From Pyrinomonadaceae bacterium (GTDB lineage Bacteria > Acidobacteriota > Blastocatellia > Pyrinomonadales > Pyrinomonadaceae), in assembly GCA_028284415.1 (NCBI GenBank), contig JANQRU010000007.1:1095243-1159242 (forward strand): 64,000 nucleotides of DNA. Direction: 5' to 3'. Below are positions 51,469 through 60,093 of the stretch, piece by piece. The translations under genes and the position numbers were made by a program. Position 1 is the stretch's first letter. Every line of letters begins with the position of its first letter. Below the pieces are notes generated by a model. That model was given only the letters and a program-made list of their open reading frames with translations. It was not told the DNA's origin and made no database searches.

Positions 51469-52077
51469 ATGTCCCAACAAATCATTAATCAATTAGACCC
51501 ATTACAACAGGAATCCGGCAAACGGATAGCGAATTCTGTAATTACCGGAATGACCAGAAGTTTAACGCGTGCAAGATACCAGTTAATGAATTCGCAAATG
51601 AATCCGAGCGGAGGTGGAGCGATTTACGTACCAACTCGCGGAACTCAATCTCTTTCACAAGCCACAAATAGGCAAAACATTAGAAAATTAATGACCTTGC
51701 CGGCTGAGAGAGAAGATAATTTTACGCATTCTTTAAACACAGAATTGTTAGGCGGCGAACAATATCCGGTTTTGACAGCGGTTTTGGGAACGGGAGTTGG
51801 TTTAGTAACTGCCGGTGGAGGAATTCTTTTTACCGCAGCTACTACTGCTTTAAGTTTAGCCAATACTGCACAAAGGGTTTTGGCTAGATTAGGTGATGAA
51901 TTATGGCAGATCGAAGAAATAGGAAAATCCAACTCAAGTCGTTGGTTTGATGGAAACACCCAATCTGCTTTTCACGTCGGTTCATACTTTTTGGTTGATC
52001 CACATCGGGCGGGGGGAAATGTGCGCTCAAAAGGCTGGTTGATCCACGAAGAAAGAACAGAACTTACGCTTTTGTAA
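51469..52077 (+). CDS. Uncharacterised 202-residue protein with glycine-rich hydrophobic segment
   Basis: The start is supported by an AAGGAG site (about 51454) before the ATG. The product has a hydrophilic start, a PSGGGAIYVPTRGTQSL loop, then a hydrophobic Gly/Ala-rich stretch (VLTAVLGTGVGLVTAGGGILF, TAATTALSLANT) and a soluble end with HVGSYFLVDPHRAGGNVRSKGWLIHEERTELTL. The glycine-rich segment could insert into a membrane or pack as helices. No family recognised. The next gene encodes a peptidoglycan-binding/protease-like protein. Confidence 0.6.
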   Translation: MSQQIINQLDPLQQESGKRIANSVITGMTRSLTRARYQLMNSQMNPSGGGAIYVPTRGTQSLSQATNRQNIRKLMTLPAEREDNFTHSLNTELLGGEQYPVLTAVLGTGVGLVTAGGGILFTAATTALSLANTAQRVLARLGDELWQIEEIGKSNSSRWFDGNTQSAFHVGSYFLVDPHRAGGNVRSKGWLIHEERTELTLL

Positions 52078-52218
52078 TTTAATTGCTTTGAAAAAACTGA
52101 TTCGATCAGTTGCTTTAGTTCCCAATAGCGTTTTTTCAATTTTTATTTTCTATGCAAATTCAGTTTGTTTTTTGCGTCTATAGAACTGAAACATTATAGA
52201 AAAGGAGAAATTATATAT

Positions 52219-53055
52219 ATGCTATTGTCGCCACGTTTTACTACCAGTGATCGTTTGAAAAGAGTAGCCACAGGTAGTAGGACAATTAGTAAAGGCTCGG
52301 GAAGAAGATCAAGAGCCGTTCATCTAGTACAAATGGCATTGGTTGACCTCGGTTATCCAATGCCCAGATCAACCAGAAGCAGAAGATACAGTCCGGATGG
52401 AAGGTTCGGAAATGAAACTGAAACCAAACTGAAAGAATTTCAAAATCGCAATAATATAACTGAAACGGGTAAAATTGATAAGGACACAATATTGGCTTTG
52501 GATCACTTTGCCAGAAACTACAGGCATAGCATCAGACTACATTTCAAAAGTATATCGTTAACCCGAGTCCCCTTCGAAGATGCACTAAAAGCCGCACAAG
52601 ACATTTTTGGACAATACGCAATAAAAATTGAGTATGCTTCAGGACAATCTTTATTATTGAGTGAGCCTCAGGAAAGAAGATTTAACCGAATCAGCGGTGA
52701 ATGCAATTGGGAAATCAACACGGGTGAATATAACGAACTTCATGGTTTAGGCATTCCCGTACCCAACAATGAAATATCAGTTTATTACGTAAAGAGATTC
52801 GACGAGAGAAACCTTTTAGGTTGTGGCGGACACGCAGCGAACCGACCTGCTTGTACAGTTGGCTCAAGAGCTTCTAAATTTGATACCGCTCACGAGGTTT
52901 GTCATGTTTTATTAACATCTTCTTTTTCTCCTGTGCATATCAACCACCGCAGAAACTTAATGCATCCACATTCTTCTAATTCCAGAAGAATGCGCGTTTT
53001 AACTGATAAACAAGTTACTCAAATTAGAAGAAGTGTTTGCTCTGTAGCTATTTAG
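52219..53055 (+). CDS. Peptidoglycan-binding-like domain fused to a metalloprotease-like domain
   Basis: The ATG at 52219 has an AGGAG site upstream. The 278-residue product carries a PG_binding_1-like domain (about 30-95: VHLVQMALVDLGYP, DGRFGNETETKLKEFQNRNNI, TGKIDKDTILALD). A second domain follows with TAHEVCHVLLTSSFSPVHINHRRNLMHP: HExxH at residues 225-229, a further His at 240/243, and an NLMHP Met-turn-like segment, as in metzincins. Spacing of the third ligand is longer than the canonical HExxHxxGxxH. No signal peptide, yet wall binding is implied, so another export route may apply. Confidence 0.75.
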   Translation: MLLSPRFTTSDRLKRVATGSRTISKGSGRRSRAVHLVQMALVDLGYPMPRSTRSRRYSPDGRFGNETETKLKEFQNRNNITETGKIDKDTILALDHFARNYRHSIRLHFKSISLTRVPFEDALKAAQDIFGQYAIKIEYASGQSLLLSEPQERRFNRISGECNWEINTGEYNELHGLGIPVPNNEISVYYVKRFDERNLLGCGGHAANRPACTVGSRASKFDTAHEVCHVLLTSSFSPVHINHRRNLMHPHSSNSRRMRVLTDKQVTQIRRSVCSVAI

Positions 53056-53078
53056 TTTTCCCCTTCTAACTTGAAAAT

Positions 53079-53116
53079 AAAAAGTGTCTGCTCATTTTTA
53101 TTTGCGGACACTTTTT
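53079..53116. terminator. Bidirectional terminator
   Basis: AAAAAGTGTCTGC (53079-53091) pairs with GCGGACACTTTTT (53104-53116), including one G.U pair, with a 12-base loop. It separates the convergent protease-like and SpoIIM-like genes. Confidence 0.8.
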
Positions 53117-53177
53117 ACAAAAGGTTTGAATAGAAATTAGCTGGGCGGCGGAATATAGTTTTAATTGAATCAATTTT

Positions 53178-54173
53178 TTACACTGAATTTCTCAATAATT
53201 GACTCTCTTCTGATGTTTTTTCTCTTTTTCTACCGACTAAAATTAGATAAGAATACATTGCGACACCCGTTAAAATTCCCGTTCCGTATTTAAATACAGC
53301 GGGAATATTTGCAGGAGACAAGAAACCTTCAATTATGCCTGCAATCACTAAAAAAAAAGCACAACCGATGGCAAGCTGAACGGCTTTTATTCCATTTTTC
53401 TTTAGTGCTTGTGAACGCGAAAGATCACCGGGATTGATTATTGAATAACCAATTAGCATTCCTGCTCCACCCGCGATAAAAATGCAGGAAAGTTCAATAA
53501 CACCGTGTCCAACAATAAAAGTCACCAAAGCATTTCCAAACGCGGGATTTACCTTGTAACAAACTCCCAAAACACCACCGATGCTCAAACCGTTTATTAC
53601 CAAAATATAAATCGTTCCTAAACCGAAAAATGCCCCTAAAGCAAAAGCTAAAAATGAAACTCTTATGTTGTTGGTCAAAATTTGGCTCGAACCTATCTGA
53701 TTTGCTTCGTTGAGGCTCAGCCACCATTGTTGATTATTTTGAGCAGCTGTTCTAACTGATGCCAAACCGAGCGTATCTGCAAAATTAAAATCAATATAGC
53801 AAAGCAAAAAAGAAGCGATACCAAATCCTGTAAAGACGGCAAAGGCTAAAAATGTATATCGCCAGGTTTCCCGAAAAACTCTCGGAAAATCTTTTGCGAA
53901 GAACTGCCAAATGACATTAATTCCCTGCCCATCTGCTCGGTAGATTTTGCCGTGTGAGCGTATAACTAAATTGTTTAGATAATTTATGAGCTTTGCATCT
54001 TTGGTTTCCGCGCGGGCGATTGCAAGATCAGTTGCCGCACGACGATATAGATCACCAAGTTCACGCACCTCTGCTCTTGGAAGTCCACGTAAACCTGTTA
54101 CGCCATCAGTTTTTGCAAGTAATTCTTCTAAACGTTTCCAATTACTTTTGCGTTCATTTATAAAACGGCTCAT
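53178..54173 (-). CDS. Stage II sporulation protein M-like membrane protein
   Basis: The ATG at 54173 (MSRFINERKSNWKRLEELL) matches the usual start; the longer frame runs through a repeat. The 331-residue product has GLRGLPRAEVRELGDLYRRAATDLAIAR, then helices TFLAFAVFTGFGIASFLLC, FLAFALGAFFGLGTIYILVING, NALVTFIVGHGVIELSCIFIAGGAGMLIG and VQLAIGCAFFLVIAGIIEGF. GHGVxELxxIFIAGGAGL is characteristic of SpoIIM. In non-sporulating bacteria such proteins occur with RDD and DUF58 genes and are of unclear role. Divergent from the ABC exporter gene. Confidence 0.9.
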   Translation of the reverse strand: MSRFINERKSNWKRLEELLAKTDGVTGLRGLPRAEVRELGDLYRRAATDLAIARAETKDAKLINYLNNLVIRSHGKIYRADGQGINVIWQFFAKDFPRVFRETWRYTFLAFAVFTGFGIASFLLCYIDFNFADTLGLASVRTAAQNNQQWWLSLNEANQIGSSQILTNNIRVSFLAFALGAFFGLGTIYILVINGLSIGGVLGVCYKVNPAFGNALVTFIVGHGVIELSCIFIAGGAGMLIGYSIINPGDLSRSQALKKNGIKAVQLAIGCAFFLVIAGIIEGFLSPANIPAVFKYGTGILTGVAMYSYLILVGRKREKTSEESQLLRNSV

Positions 54174-54183
54174 CTTGATTTTG

Positions 54184-54289
54184 GATTTTAGGTTTTGGAT
54201 TTTGGATTGTAAAGCTTTATGCAAAAAAAAGATTCGGACAAAACCACAAACCTCTTTGCCAATACAAAATCTAAAACCTAAAATCAGTA
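54184..54289. repeat. Inverted GATTTTAGGTTTTGGATTTTG repeat in the SpoIIM-ABC divergent gap
   Basis: About 20 bases near 54184-54210 (GATTTTAGGTTTTGGATTT and a nested TTTGGATT repeat) reappear inverted at 54267-54288 as CAAAATCTAAAACCTAAAAT, with one mismatch. A spacer of about 60 bases holds the promoter region. The phrase is built of short TTTTGGA/TTTTAGA units, like dispersed heptamer repeats in other phyla. Confidence 0.65.
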
Positions 54290-54296
54290 AAAGTAA

Positions 54297-56159
54297 ATGT
54301 CCAACGAAGCGAAAAAATATCACGAAGAAGAAGCCATAAAAAAATCTTACGATTTTCGCACGACCAAAAGGCTTTTCAGTTATCTAAGACCTTACTGGAA
54401 GATGATGGCTTTGGCATTGGTTTTGACTGTTATAACCAATGTTTTGATAAGTCTTCAGCCATATTTTACAAAAATGGCGGTTGATGATTTTATCGTTCCG
54501 AAAGAAACAGACGGAATTTGGCTTTTTGCTTTGGCTTATTTCTGTTTGTTCTTATTCCGATTTCTCTTTTCCTACATCCAAGAAATTCTTTTAAATGTTG
54601 TTGGTCAAAAGGTTATGTATGATCTGCGTTCGCAGATTTTTACTAAACTTCAGACTTTGCAAATTTCATACTATGACAAAAACCCTGTCGGCAGAATTAT
54701 TACCCGTCTAACTTCCGACGTTGATTCTTTGAATGAGCTTTTCACATCCGGCGTAATTGAAGGTCTGGGTGATCTGGTCGTGATTTTTGCAATCATCGGC
54801 ATAATGTTTTGGCTTGATTGGAAACTGGCGATCGTTTCGTTAATTGTTGTTCCGCTTTTATTTATTGCCACGAATTGGTTTCGCAAGCGTGCGAGAATTG
54901 GCTTCGATAAAGTCCGCACACGTATGGCAAAGATCAACGCATTTTTGCAGGAACACATCTCAGGTGCTCAAACCGTCCAACTCTTTAATGCGGAAGAAAA
55001 AGTCCGTACACGCTTTGGAAAGATTAATAATGAATACCGCGAAGCGAATATCGAAACCATTTATTATTACGCGATTTTTTATCCGATGGTTGAGTTTATC
55101 GGAATTATAGGGATTGCGGTCATAATTTGGTTCGGCGGTTATCAAATTTTAACTGCCAATTCGGCGAGCGGAACTGCCTTAACAATTGGAACGGTCATTG
55201 CTTTTATTCAGTATTCACAACAACTTTTTCAGCCGATTAGGAATCTTTCAGATAAATTCAACGTCCTGCAAGCGGCAATCGTCGCATCACATCGCGTTTT
55301 TCTTTTGCTTGATGAAGATATTGAGATTACATCGCCAAACGACCCGAAAAAGCTCGATAAAGCAAAGGGTAAAATCGAATTTAGAAATATTTGGTTTGCT
55401 TACAATGAAGATGAATGGGTAATGAAAAATGTTTCATTTACAGTAAATCCAGGTGAATCCGTAGCACTCGTCGGACACACAGGCTCCGGAAAAACAACAG
55501 TTACAAATCTTCTGATGCGCTTCTATGACGTTCAAAAAGGAAAAATTTTACTCGATGATGTATATGTCCGTGATTGGGATTTGAAAACTCTGCGAGAAAA
55601 TTTTGCGGTTGTTCTGCAAGATGTATTTCTTTTTAGCGGTTCAATTGAAAACAACATACGCTTGGGCAATAAGGAAATTTCCGAAGAAAAAGTGCATTGG
55701 GCGGCAGAAGAAGTTCACGCCGATGATTTTATTGAGCGTCTTGAAAATTCTTATAAATCCGAATTAAAAGAAAGAGGCGGCGGTCTTTCAGTTGGGCAAA
55801 AACAACTTATTTCTTTCGCCAGAGCATTAGCTTTTGATCCTTCAATTTTGATTCTTGATGAAGCGACAAGTTCGATTGATACTGAAACTGAACAATTGAT
55901 TCAACAAGCCGTAAATAGAATTATGGAAGAACGTACATCTTTGGTCGTTGCTCACAGACTTTCAACTATCCAGAGATGTGACAGAATTTTGGTATTTCAC
56001 CACGGTGAACTGAGAGAGCAAGGCACTCATAATGAATTGATAAAACAAAAGGGTTTGTATTGGAGACTCTTTCAACTTCAATATGGTGATGAATTTGCTG
56101 AACAAAATGATACTTCGATCAATTTTAATCCAAACTCAACTCTTGCAACCGAAAATTAA
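54297..56159 (+). CDS. ABC exporter with fused permease and ATPase
   Basis: The 620-residue product is a half-transporter. Six membrane helices (about residues 35-325) with an MsbA/LmrA-like layout are followed by an ATPase: Walker A GHTGSGKTT, Q-loop VLQDVFLFSGS, signature RGGGLSVGQ, Walker B ILILDEATSSID and H-loop VVAHRLSTI. Signature LSVGQ replaces LSGGQ, as in many exporters of this subfamily. It functions as a homodimer or heterodimer exporting lipids or drugs from the inner membrane. Divergent from the SpoIIM-like gene. Confidence 0.93.
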   Translation: MSNEAKKYHEEEAIKKSYDFRTTKRLFSYLRPYWKMMALALVLTVITNVLISLQPYFTKMAVDDFIVPKETDGIWLFALAYFCLFLFRFLFSYIQEILLNVVGQKVMYDLRSQIFTKLQTLQISYYDKNPVGRIITRLTSDVDSLNELFTSGVIEGLGDLVVIFAIIGIMFWLDWKLAIVSLIVVPLLFIATNWFRKRARIGFDKVRTRMAKINAFLQEHISGAQTVQLFNAEEKVRTRFGKINNEYREANIETIYYYAIFYPMVEFIGIIGIAVIIWFGGYQILTANSASGTALTIGTVIAFIQYSQQLFQPIRNLSDKFNVLQAAIVASHRVFLLLDEDIEITSPNDPKKLDKAKGKIEFRNIWFAYNEDEWVMKNVSFTVNPGESVALVGHTGSGKTTVTNLLMRFYDVQKGKILLDDVYVRDWDLKTLRENFAVVLQDVFLFSGSIENNIRLGNKEISEEKVHWAAEEVHADDFIERLENSYKSELKERGGGLSVGQKQLISFARALAFDPSILILDEATSSIDTETEQLIQQAVNRIMEERTSLVVAHRLSTIQRCDRILVFHHGELREQGTHNELIKQKGLYWRLFQLQYGDEFAEQNDTSINFNPNSTLATEN

Positions 56160-56303
56160 TAGATAAGCTGAAATAAAAAAATGATACTTTTCAACCATTT
56201 TTTTCGCTTATTATTAATAGATAGTAAAAAATACAAATTTAATCCAAGATAAGCATAAAATATTATGAAATTTTGATATTTTTGTTTATAATGCTTATTT
56301 GCA

Positions 56304-57314
56304 ATGTCCCCAGATAGTGTGATCGAACAAGAGAAGATAGTAAAAGAGTGTGAGAGTTTGATGAAACAGCTCTACACGGAGTGTTTTGAAAATGCACCAA
56401 ATTTTGGTGTGCGTGAAGAATGTTTTAAAAATTCCCTGACTACCAGCATCAAAAAATATCTTTATCGAAGCCCTGACGATAATCCAACCCTTGAGGAAGC
56501 TCAAAAGTTTCTAAAATCCATTCAGCTTGATGATTTATTTCTAGCACTAGCTTGTGCAAATGGAAATGAACGTGCATGGTGGGAATTTGATCAACAGCAT
56601 CGTTCATATTTAGAAAGAGTTTCCCGCCATCTCGCAAGCTCCGATCTGAATGCCCAAGAGGTTGTAGATTTAGTTTATGTTGAGCTTTACGGCACTCGCG
56701 TCGTTGAGGGGGAGAGAGTTTCTAAATTTGCCACATACAGTGGAAAAGGCTCAATTCGCGGTTGGTTAAGAACAGTTATTTGGCATTCTTTAGTTGACTT
56801 ACACAGAGCAAGTCACGATTCGGTTTCACTTGATGAAATGACTGAGAACGTTGGCGAAGGTCACGCTCATTCAAATTTTGCAGAAATGGATTTGGGTGGC
56901 GAAGACCAAATGATGGATCAGGTAACGAAAGATCGTTATCGAAACGCTACCGTCTCAGCAATTCAAAGTGCTTTTACAGAACTTGATAGCCATGAAAAAC
57001 TTCTCTTGCTTTATTATCACGTAGAAAATTTAAAGCTTAGAGAAATTGCAAGGCTTGTTGAAGTACCAACTTCTCCTCTGCGAGCTTGGTTTCAAAGAAA
57101 ATCCGCCGCACGTGAGAAAAACCCCCGTAGTAAAATTCATGAATCAACCATAATGCGTTGGTTGGAAAAGACTTATAAGAAAGTTTTAAAGTCTTTTCAA
57201 GAAGAATTGAATTCAAAACACAACTTAAAAGGGGAGGAAATTGATATTTGTATTGAATTAGCAACTCAAGACCTTGCTAATCCAAATCTTTATCAAAATT
57301 TAGCGACCAATTAA
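56304..57314 (+). CDS. Sigma-70-family (ECF-like) RNA polymerase sigma factor
   Basis: The 336-residue product has a long N-terminal extension (about 80 residues, starting MSPDSVIEQEKIV). Region 2 follows (AWWEFDQQHRSYLERVSRHLA, then VVDLVYVELYG and the SIRGWLRTVIWHSLVDLHR -10 recognition segment). Region 4 includes LDSHEKLLLLYYHVENLKLREIARLVEVPTSPLRAWFQR. The helix pattern is that of an ECF sigma with extra N- and C-terminal sequence of about 50 residues. The probable anti-sigma partner follows 124 bases downstream. Confidence 0.88.
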   Translation: MSPDSVIEQEKIVKECESLMKQLYTECFENAPNFGVREECFKNSLTTSIKKYLYRSPDDNPTLEEAQKFLKSIQLDDLFLALACANGNERAWWEFDQQHRSYLERVSRHLASSDLNAQEVVDLVYVELYGTRVVEGERVSKFATYSGKGSIRGWLRTVIWHSLVDLHRASHDSVSLDEMTENVGEGHAHSNFAEMDLGGEDQMMDQVTKDRYRNATVSAIQSAFTELDSHEKLLLLYYHVENLKLREIARLVEVPTSPLRAWFQRKSAAREKNPRSKIHESTIMRWLEKTYKKVLKSFQEELNSKHNLKGEEIDICIELATQDLANPNLYQNLATN

Positions 57315-57438
57315 ATAAAATAACAACCCCAAATCTCCTAAACACATCAAAGGAACTTATTTTTTTTGCCCCCAACTAAAATTTTTATGCAAATATTACA
57401 AAACTGTTTCGTCTTGTGTGTGGAGGCTGGAACAGATT

Positions 57439-57858
57439 ATGAACAATAAGGGGCGGATGAATTCCAACGAAATAAAAATACAAGGCTTGCTAGATGTCTT
57501 TTTGCGAGCAGACTCAAAAACCAACAGTTTTGAAACAACTTCGGAGCATTTAGATGAAGATACTCTGACATCTTTTGTCGAAGGTAACTTAAGTGAAAAA
57601 GAAGCTTACCCGATTACAAACCATTTGGTCAGTTGCTCATTTTGCCGACATATAACGGCAGAACTTATCAAACTTGACTATGCCTTTGCCGAGGATACTC
57701 AAATGGCAACGGTTTCAGAAGCAGAGCCGACAAAAGTGGCGGACGTTTTAAGCGGCATTCTATCTAGAATATTCGGTAATAGTGATAGTGCAGTTTTTGC
57801 TCACCAAGAACCCGAAGAAAATAACCCCTCCGATTCTAAAAAAGACGAGGAAAAATAA
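57439..57858 (+). CDS. Zinc-finger anti-sigma-like protein
   Basis: The ATG at 57439 is preferred to a GTG seven codons earlier. The 139-residue product has HLDEDTLTSFVEGNLSEKEAYPITNHLVSCSFCRHI, which matches the HxxxCxxC zinc finger of ZAS anti-sigma factors: His in NHLVS, Cys and Cys. No membrane segment is found after it, which suggests a soluble anti-sigma factor. Its location directly after the sigma gene supports pairing. Function is inferred from motif plus context. Confidence 0.75.
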   Translation: MNNKGRMNSNEIKIQGLLDVFLRADSKTNSFETTSEHLDEDTLTSFVEGNLSEKEAYPITNHLVSCSFCRHITAELIKLDYAFAEDTQMATVSEAEPTKVADVLSGILSRIFGNSDSAVFAHQEPEENNPSDSKKDEEK

Positions 57859-57883
57859 TAATCCATTTTAATCAGAGGAGAAA

Positions 57884-57923
57884 AAAGAAACGATCGTCAG
57901 ATTCAAACGGTCGTTTCTTTTTT
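57884..57923 (+). terminator. Terminator of the sigma/anti-sigma transcript
   Basis: AAAGAAACGATCG (57884-57896) pairs with CGGTCGTTTCTTT (57908-57920), with one wobble pair and an 11-base loop. T follows in a run of six. Confidence 0.85.
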
Positions 57924-58037
57924 GTTTGAAAACTCGAATTATTATTCCCGTAGCAAAATCATACTAACCTACAATTTATAAGCTTTTGGGGTTATAATAC
58001 ACAAACATCAATCAAAATAATTTGTGGAGTTCTAGTA

Positions 58038-58673
58038 TTGCTGGAAAAAAATAATAATTGTCCTTCAGAAAAATCTATTTCCGTAGAAAAGATTGCGGTT
58101 GCCAGTCTGCCCACACAAATGGGTAACTTTAAGATTGCGGGCTATCGCTCAAAAACAAGTTCTGAAGAATTTATAGTCTTATTTAAAGGTGATCTGCAAA
58201 GAAATGTCCCTACTTTGGTTCGCATTCATTCACAGTGTTTAACCGGTGACGTTTTTGGCTCTATAAAATGCGATTGCGGACCACAATTACGTAGAGCGAT
58301 GGAAATGATCGAAGAAGAAGGAAGAGGGGCAATTGTTTATCAACAACAAGAAGGTCGTGGAATAGGAATCGTCAATAAAATTCGGGCGTATGCTCTTCAA
58401 GATGAAGGTGCAGACACGATCGAAGCCAATGAAAAGTTAGGTTTTGCGATAGACGCCCGAAACTATCAGCAATGTGCTGAGATTTTATTTGATCTAGGAC
58501 TTTGTAAAGTCCGCGTAATGACCAACAATCCAGATAAGTTAAAGGCTCTGAAAAACGCAGGTTTGCAAATTATTGAACGTGTCCCGATAGAAGTTAAAGC
58601 TCAAGAACCCGCCGCACATTATCTTCGAATAAAGAAGGAAAAAATGGGACATTTACTAGAATTTGACGATTAA
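58038..58673 (+). CDS. ribA: GTP cyclohydrolase II
   Basis: The 211-residue product starts at TTG 58038, since the first ATG (inside SLPTQMGNF) would delete conserved sequence and a GGAG site lies 9 bases upstream. It has the RibA signature: the zinc triplet in HSQCLTGDVFGSIKCDCGPQL (C-x10-C-x-C), followed by YQQQEGRGIGIVNKIRAY and the late VRVMTNNPDK. The enzyme opens GTP to begin riboflavin synthesis. It is a RibA alone, without the RibB domain seen in bifunctional forms. Confidence 0.95.
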   Translation: MLEKNNNCPSEKSISVEKIAVASLPTQMGNFKIAGYRSKTSSEEFIVLFKGDLQRNVPTLVRIHSQCLTGDVFGSIKCDCGPQLRRAMEMIEEEGRGAIVYQQQEGRGIGIVNKIRAYALQDEGADTIEANEKLGFAIDARNYQQCAEILFDLGLCKVRVMTNNPDKLKALKNAGLQIIERVPIEVKAQEPAAHYLRIKKEKMGHLLEFDD

Positions 58674-58710
58674 TTTCAGTTTTACAGCTGAAATTCCAAG
58701 GAGGTTAAAT

Positions 58711-59739
58711 GTGAAATTTATAGTTCTTAAATCTATTTTCGTCGCTCTATTTCTCGGGATTTTAGCAGTCTTTTCAGTTACATCCATCAACGCACAAAAC
58801 TCGATAAGCGGAATGATATTTGATGACAATCGAAAGCCTGTCCAAAATATTGAGGTTGAATTGCTTGATGCTCTGGAGCGTTTGATCGGTACAAGAAAAA
58901 CTAGAGGTAGCGGCTTTTACACATTTCAAAGACTGAACCGTGGCATTTACTACATCAAAGTAAGAATTGCAGGTACTAACTTCAAAGAAAAAAAGGTGCG
59001 GATTGATCTTGGTGACTTGAATGCAATTGGAGGAGTAGATGTAAAGCAGGTTGATATTTATCTTGAAGTAAATACAAAAGGTAGAAACGAAAGACCGGTA
59101 AATAATTCAGTCATATTTGCACAAAATGTTCCTGAAGAATCGAGGAAACTTTACAAATCAGGATTGGAAAACGTTAAGAAGAAAAAAAATGCGGAAGCAA
59201 TTACAAACTTCAAAGATGCCATTCGTATTTTTCCGGAGTATTTTGATGCATTGGATAGTCTAGGGAATTTATACCTAGCTGATAATAAATACTTGGAAGC
59301 CGAAAACATTTTCAAAAAAGCGTCTGAAATAAATCCGAAAAGTTTCAGAAGCTTTTTTAATCTAGCAGTAGCTCAAAATAAATTGAAGAAAAGAGATTCG
59401 GCTATTGAAAATTTGAAAAAGGCTAACGCATTAGATTCCGGTTCTATCAATTCCCATCTTTTGCTTGGAATAATTCAGAGGGATGTAAAAAAATCTAAAG
59501 CCGCTGAGAAGAGCCTCTTAAAAGCTAAGGAACTAAGTAAAAACAAAGTTTCTGACGTTCATTGGAATTTAGCTTTGTTATATTACTATGATTTCAAACG
59601 CTACAATTTGGCAGCAGATGAACTGGAATTGTACTTAAAGGCTATTCCCGAAAATGAGAAAAAAAAAGCTAAGGGAAAAATTTCCGAGGTGAAAGGATTG
59701 ATCCAAAAAATCAGAAAGAAAGCCAAAGAATCTTCCTGA
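58711..59739 (+). CDS. Secreted TPR protein with carboxypeptidase-regulatory-like domain
   Basis: The start is GTG 58711, seven bases after an AAGGAGG site. The ATG two bases earlier is followed by a stop, and the longer frame overlaps ribA. The 342-residue product has a signal peptide (FIVLKSIFVALFLGILAVFSV). A CarboxypepD_reg-like beta-sandwich follows (SISGMIFDDNRKPVQNIEVELLD, YTFQRLNRGIYYIKV), then about five TPR repeats (ALDSLGNLYLADNKYLEAENIFKKA pattern). The ending KGLIQKIRKKAK parallels the partial minus-strand gene at 63881-64000, so they are paralogues. It may scaffold envelope assembly next to the TonB receptor. Confidence 0.8.
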   Translation: MKFIVLKSIFVALFLGILAVFSVTSINAQNSISGMIFDDNRKPVQNIEVELLDALERLIGTRKTRGSGFYTFQRLNRGIYYIKVRIAGTNFKEKKVRIDLGDLNAIGGVDVKQVDIYLEVNTKGRNERPVNNSVIFAQNVPEESRKLYKSGLENVKKKKNAEAITNFKDAIRIFPEYFDALDSLGNLYLADNKYLEAENIFKKASEINPKSFRSFFNLAVAQNKLKKRDSAIENLKKANALDSGSINSHLLLGIIQRDVKKSKAAEKSLLKAKELSKNKVSDVHWNLALLYYYDFKRYNLAADELELYLKAIPENEKKKAKGKISEVKGLIQKIRKKAKESS

Positions 59740-60093
59740 TCTCTTTATTCAAAGAGAAATATTTTAAGCAATGTGCTATATTTGCTTTACAGTCTTTTCT
59801 AAACCGATTTATCCAAAATCGTGGATTATTTACAATTTCTTGTAGATTTGTTTAAAACACCTTCCAAAAACAACTTACACAACCAGCAATCCACCACCTA
59901 TTAAGCTTTTGTTTACATAGATTTAAAGCAAAAACTTCCCCTCAAGTTCGGTATTGGCTCTCAAATTGCATTCTTTTATGTCGCTATGTTTAAAAAACAT
60001 AGTTTCATCTTTTCAACTAAAAATTAAAAAACATAATTGAAAAATTTGAAACTAAAACAGTTTTTAGAAACAACCCTGCTTAGGAGTGAAAAT
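59740..60093 (+). other. Leader of the TonB receptor gene, no gene seen
   Basis: These 354 bases hold no convincing gene. They contain a small hairpin directly after the TPR gene (CTCTTT with AAAGAG, 59741-59756) and a stronger one (CTATGTTT with AAACATAG, 59984-60002) about 90 bases before the receptor's start. The latter may shape the receptor's untranslated leader. I see no recognised riboswitch. Confidence 0.5.
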
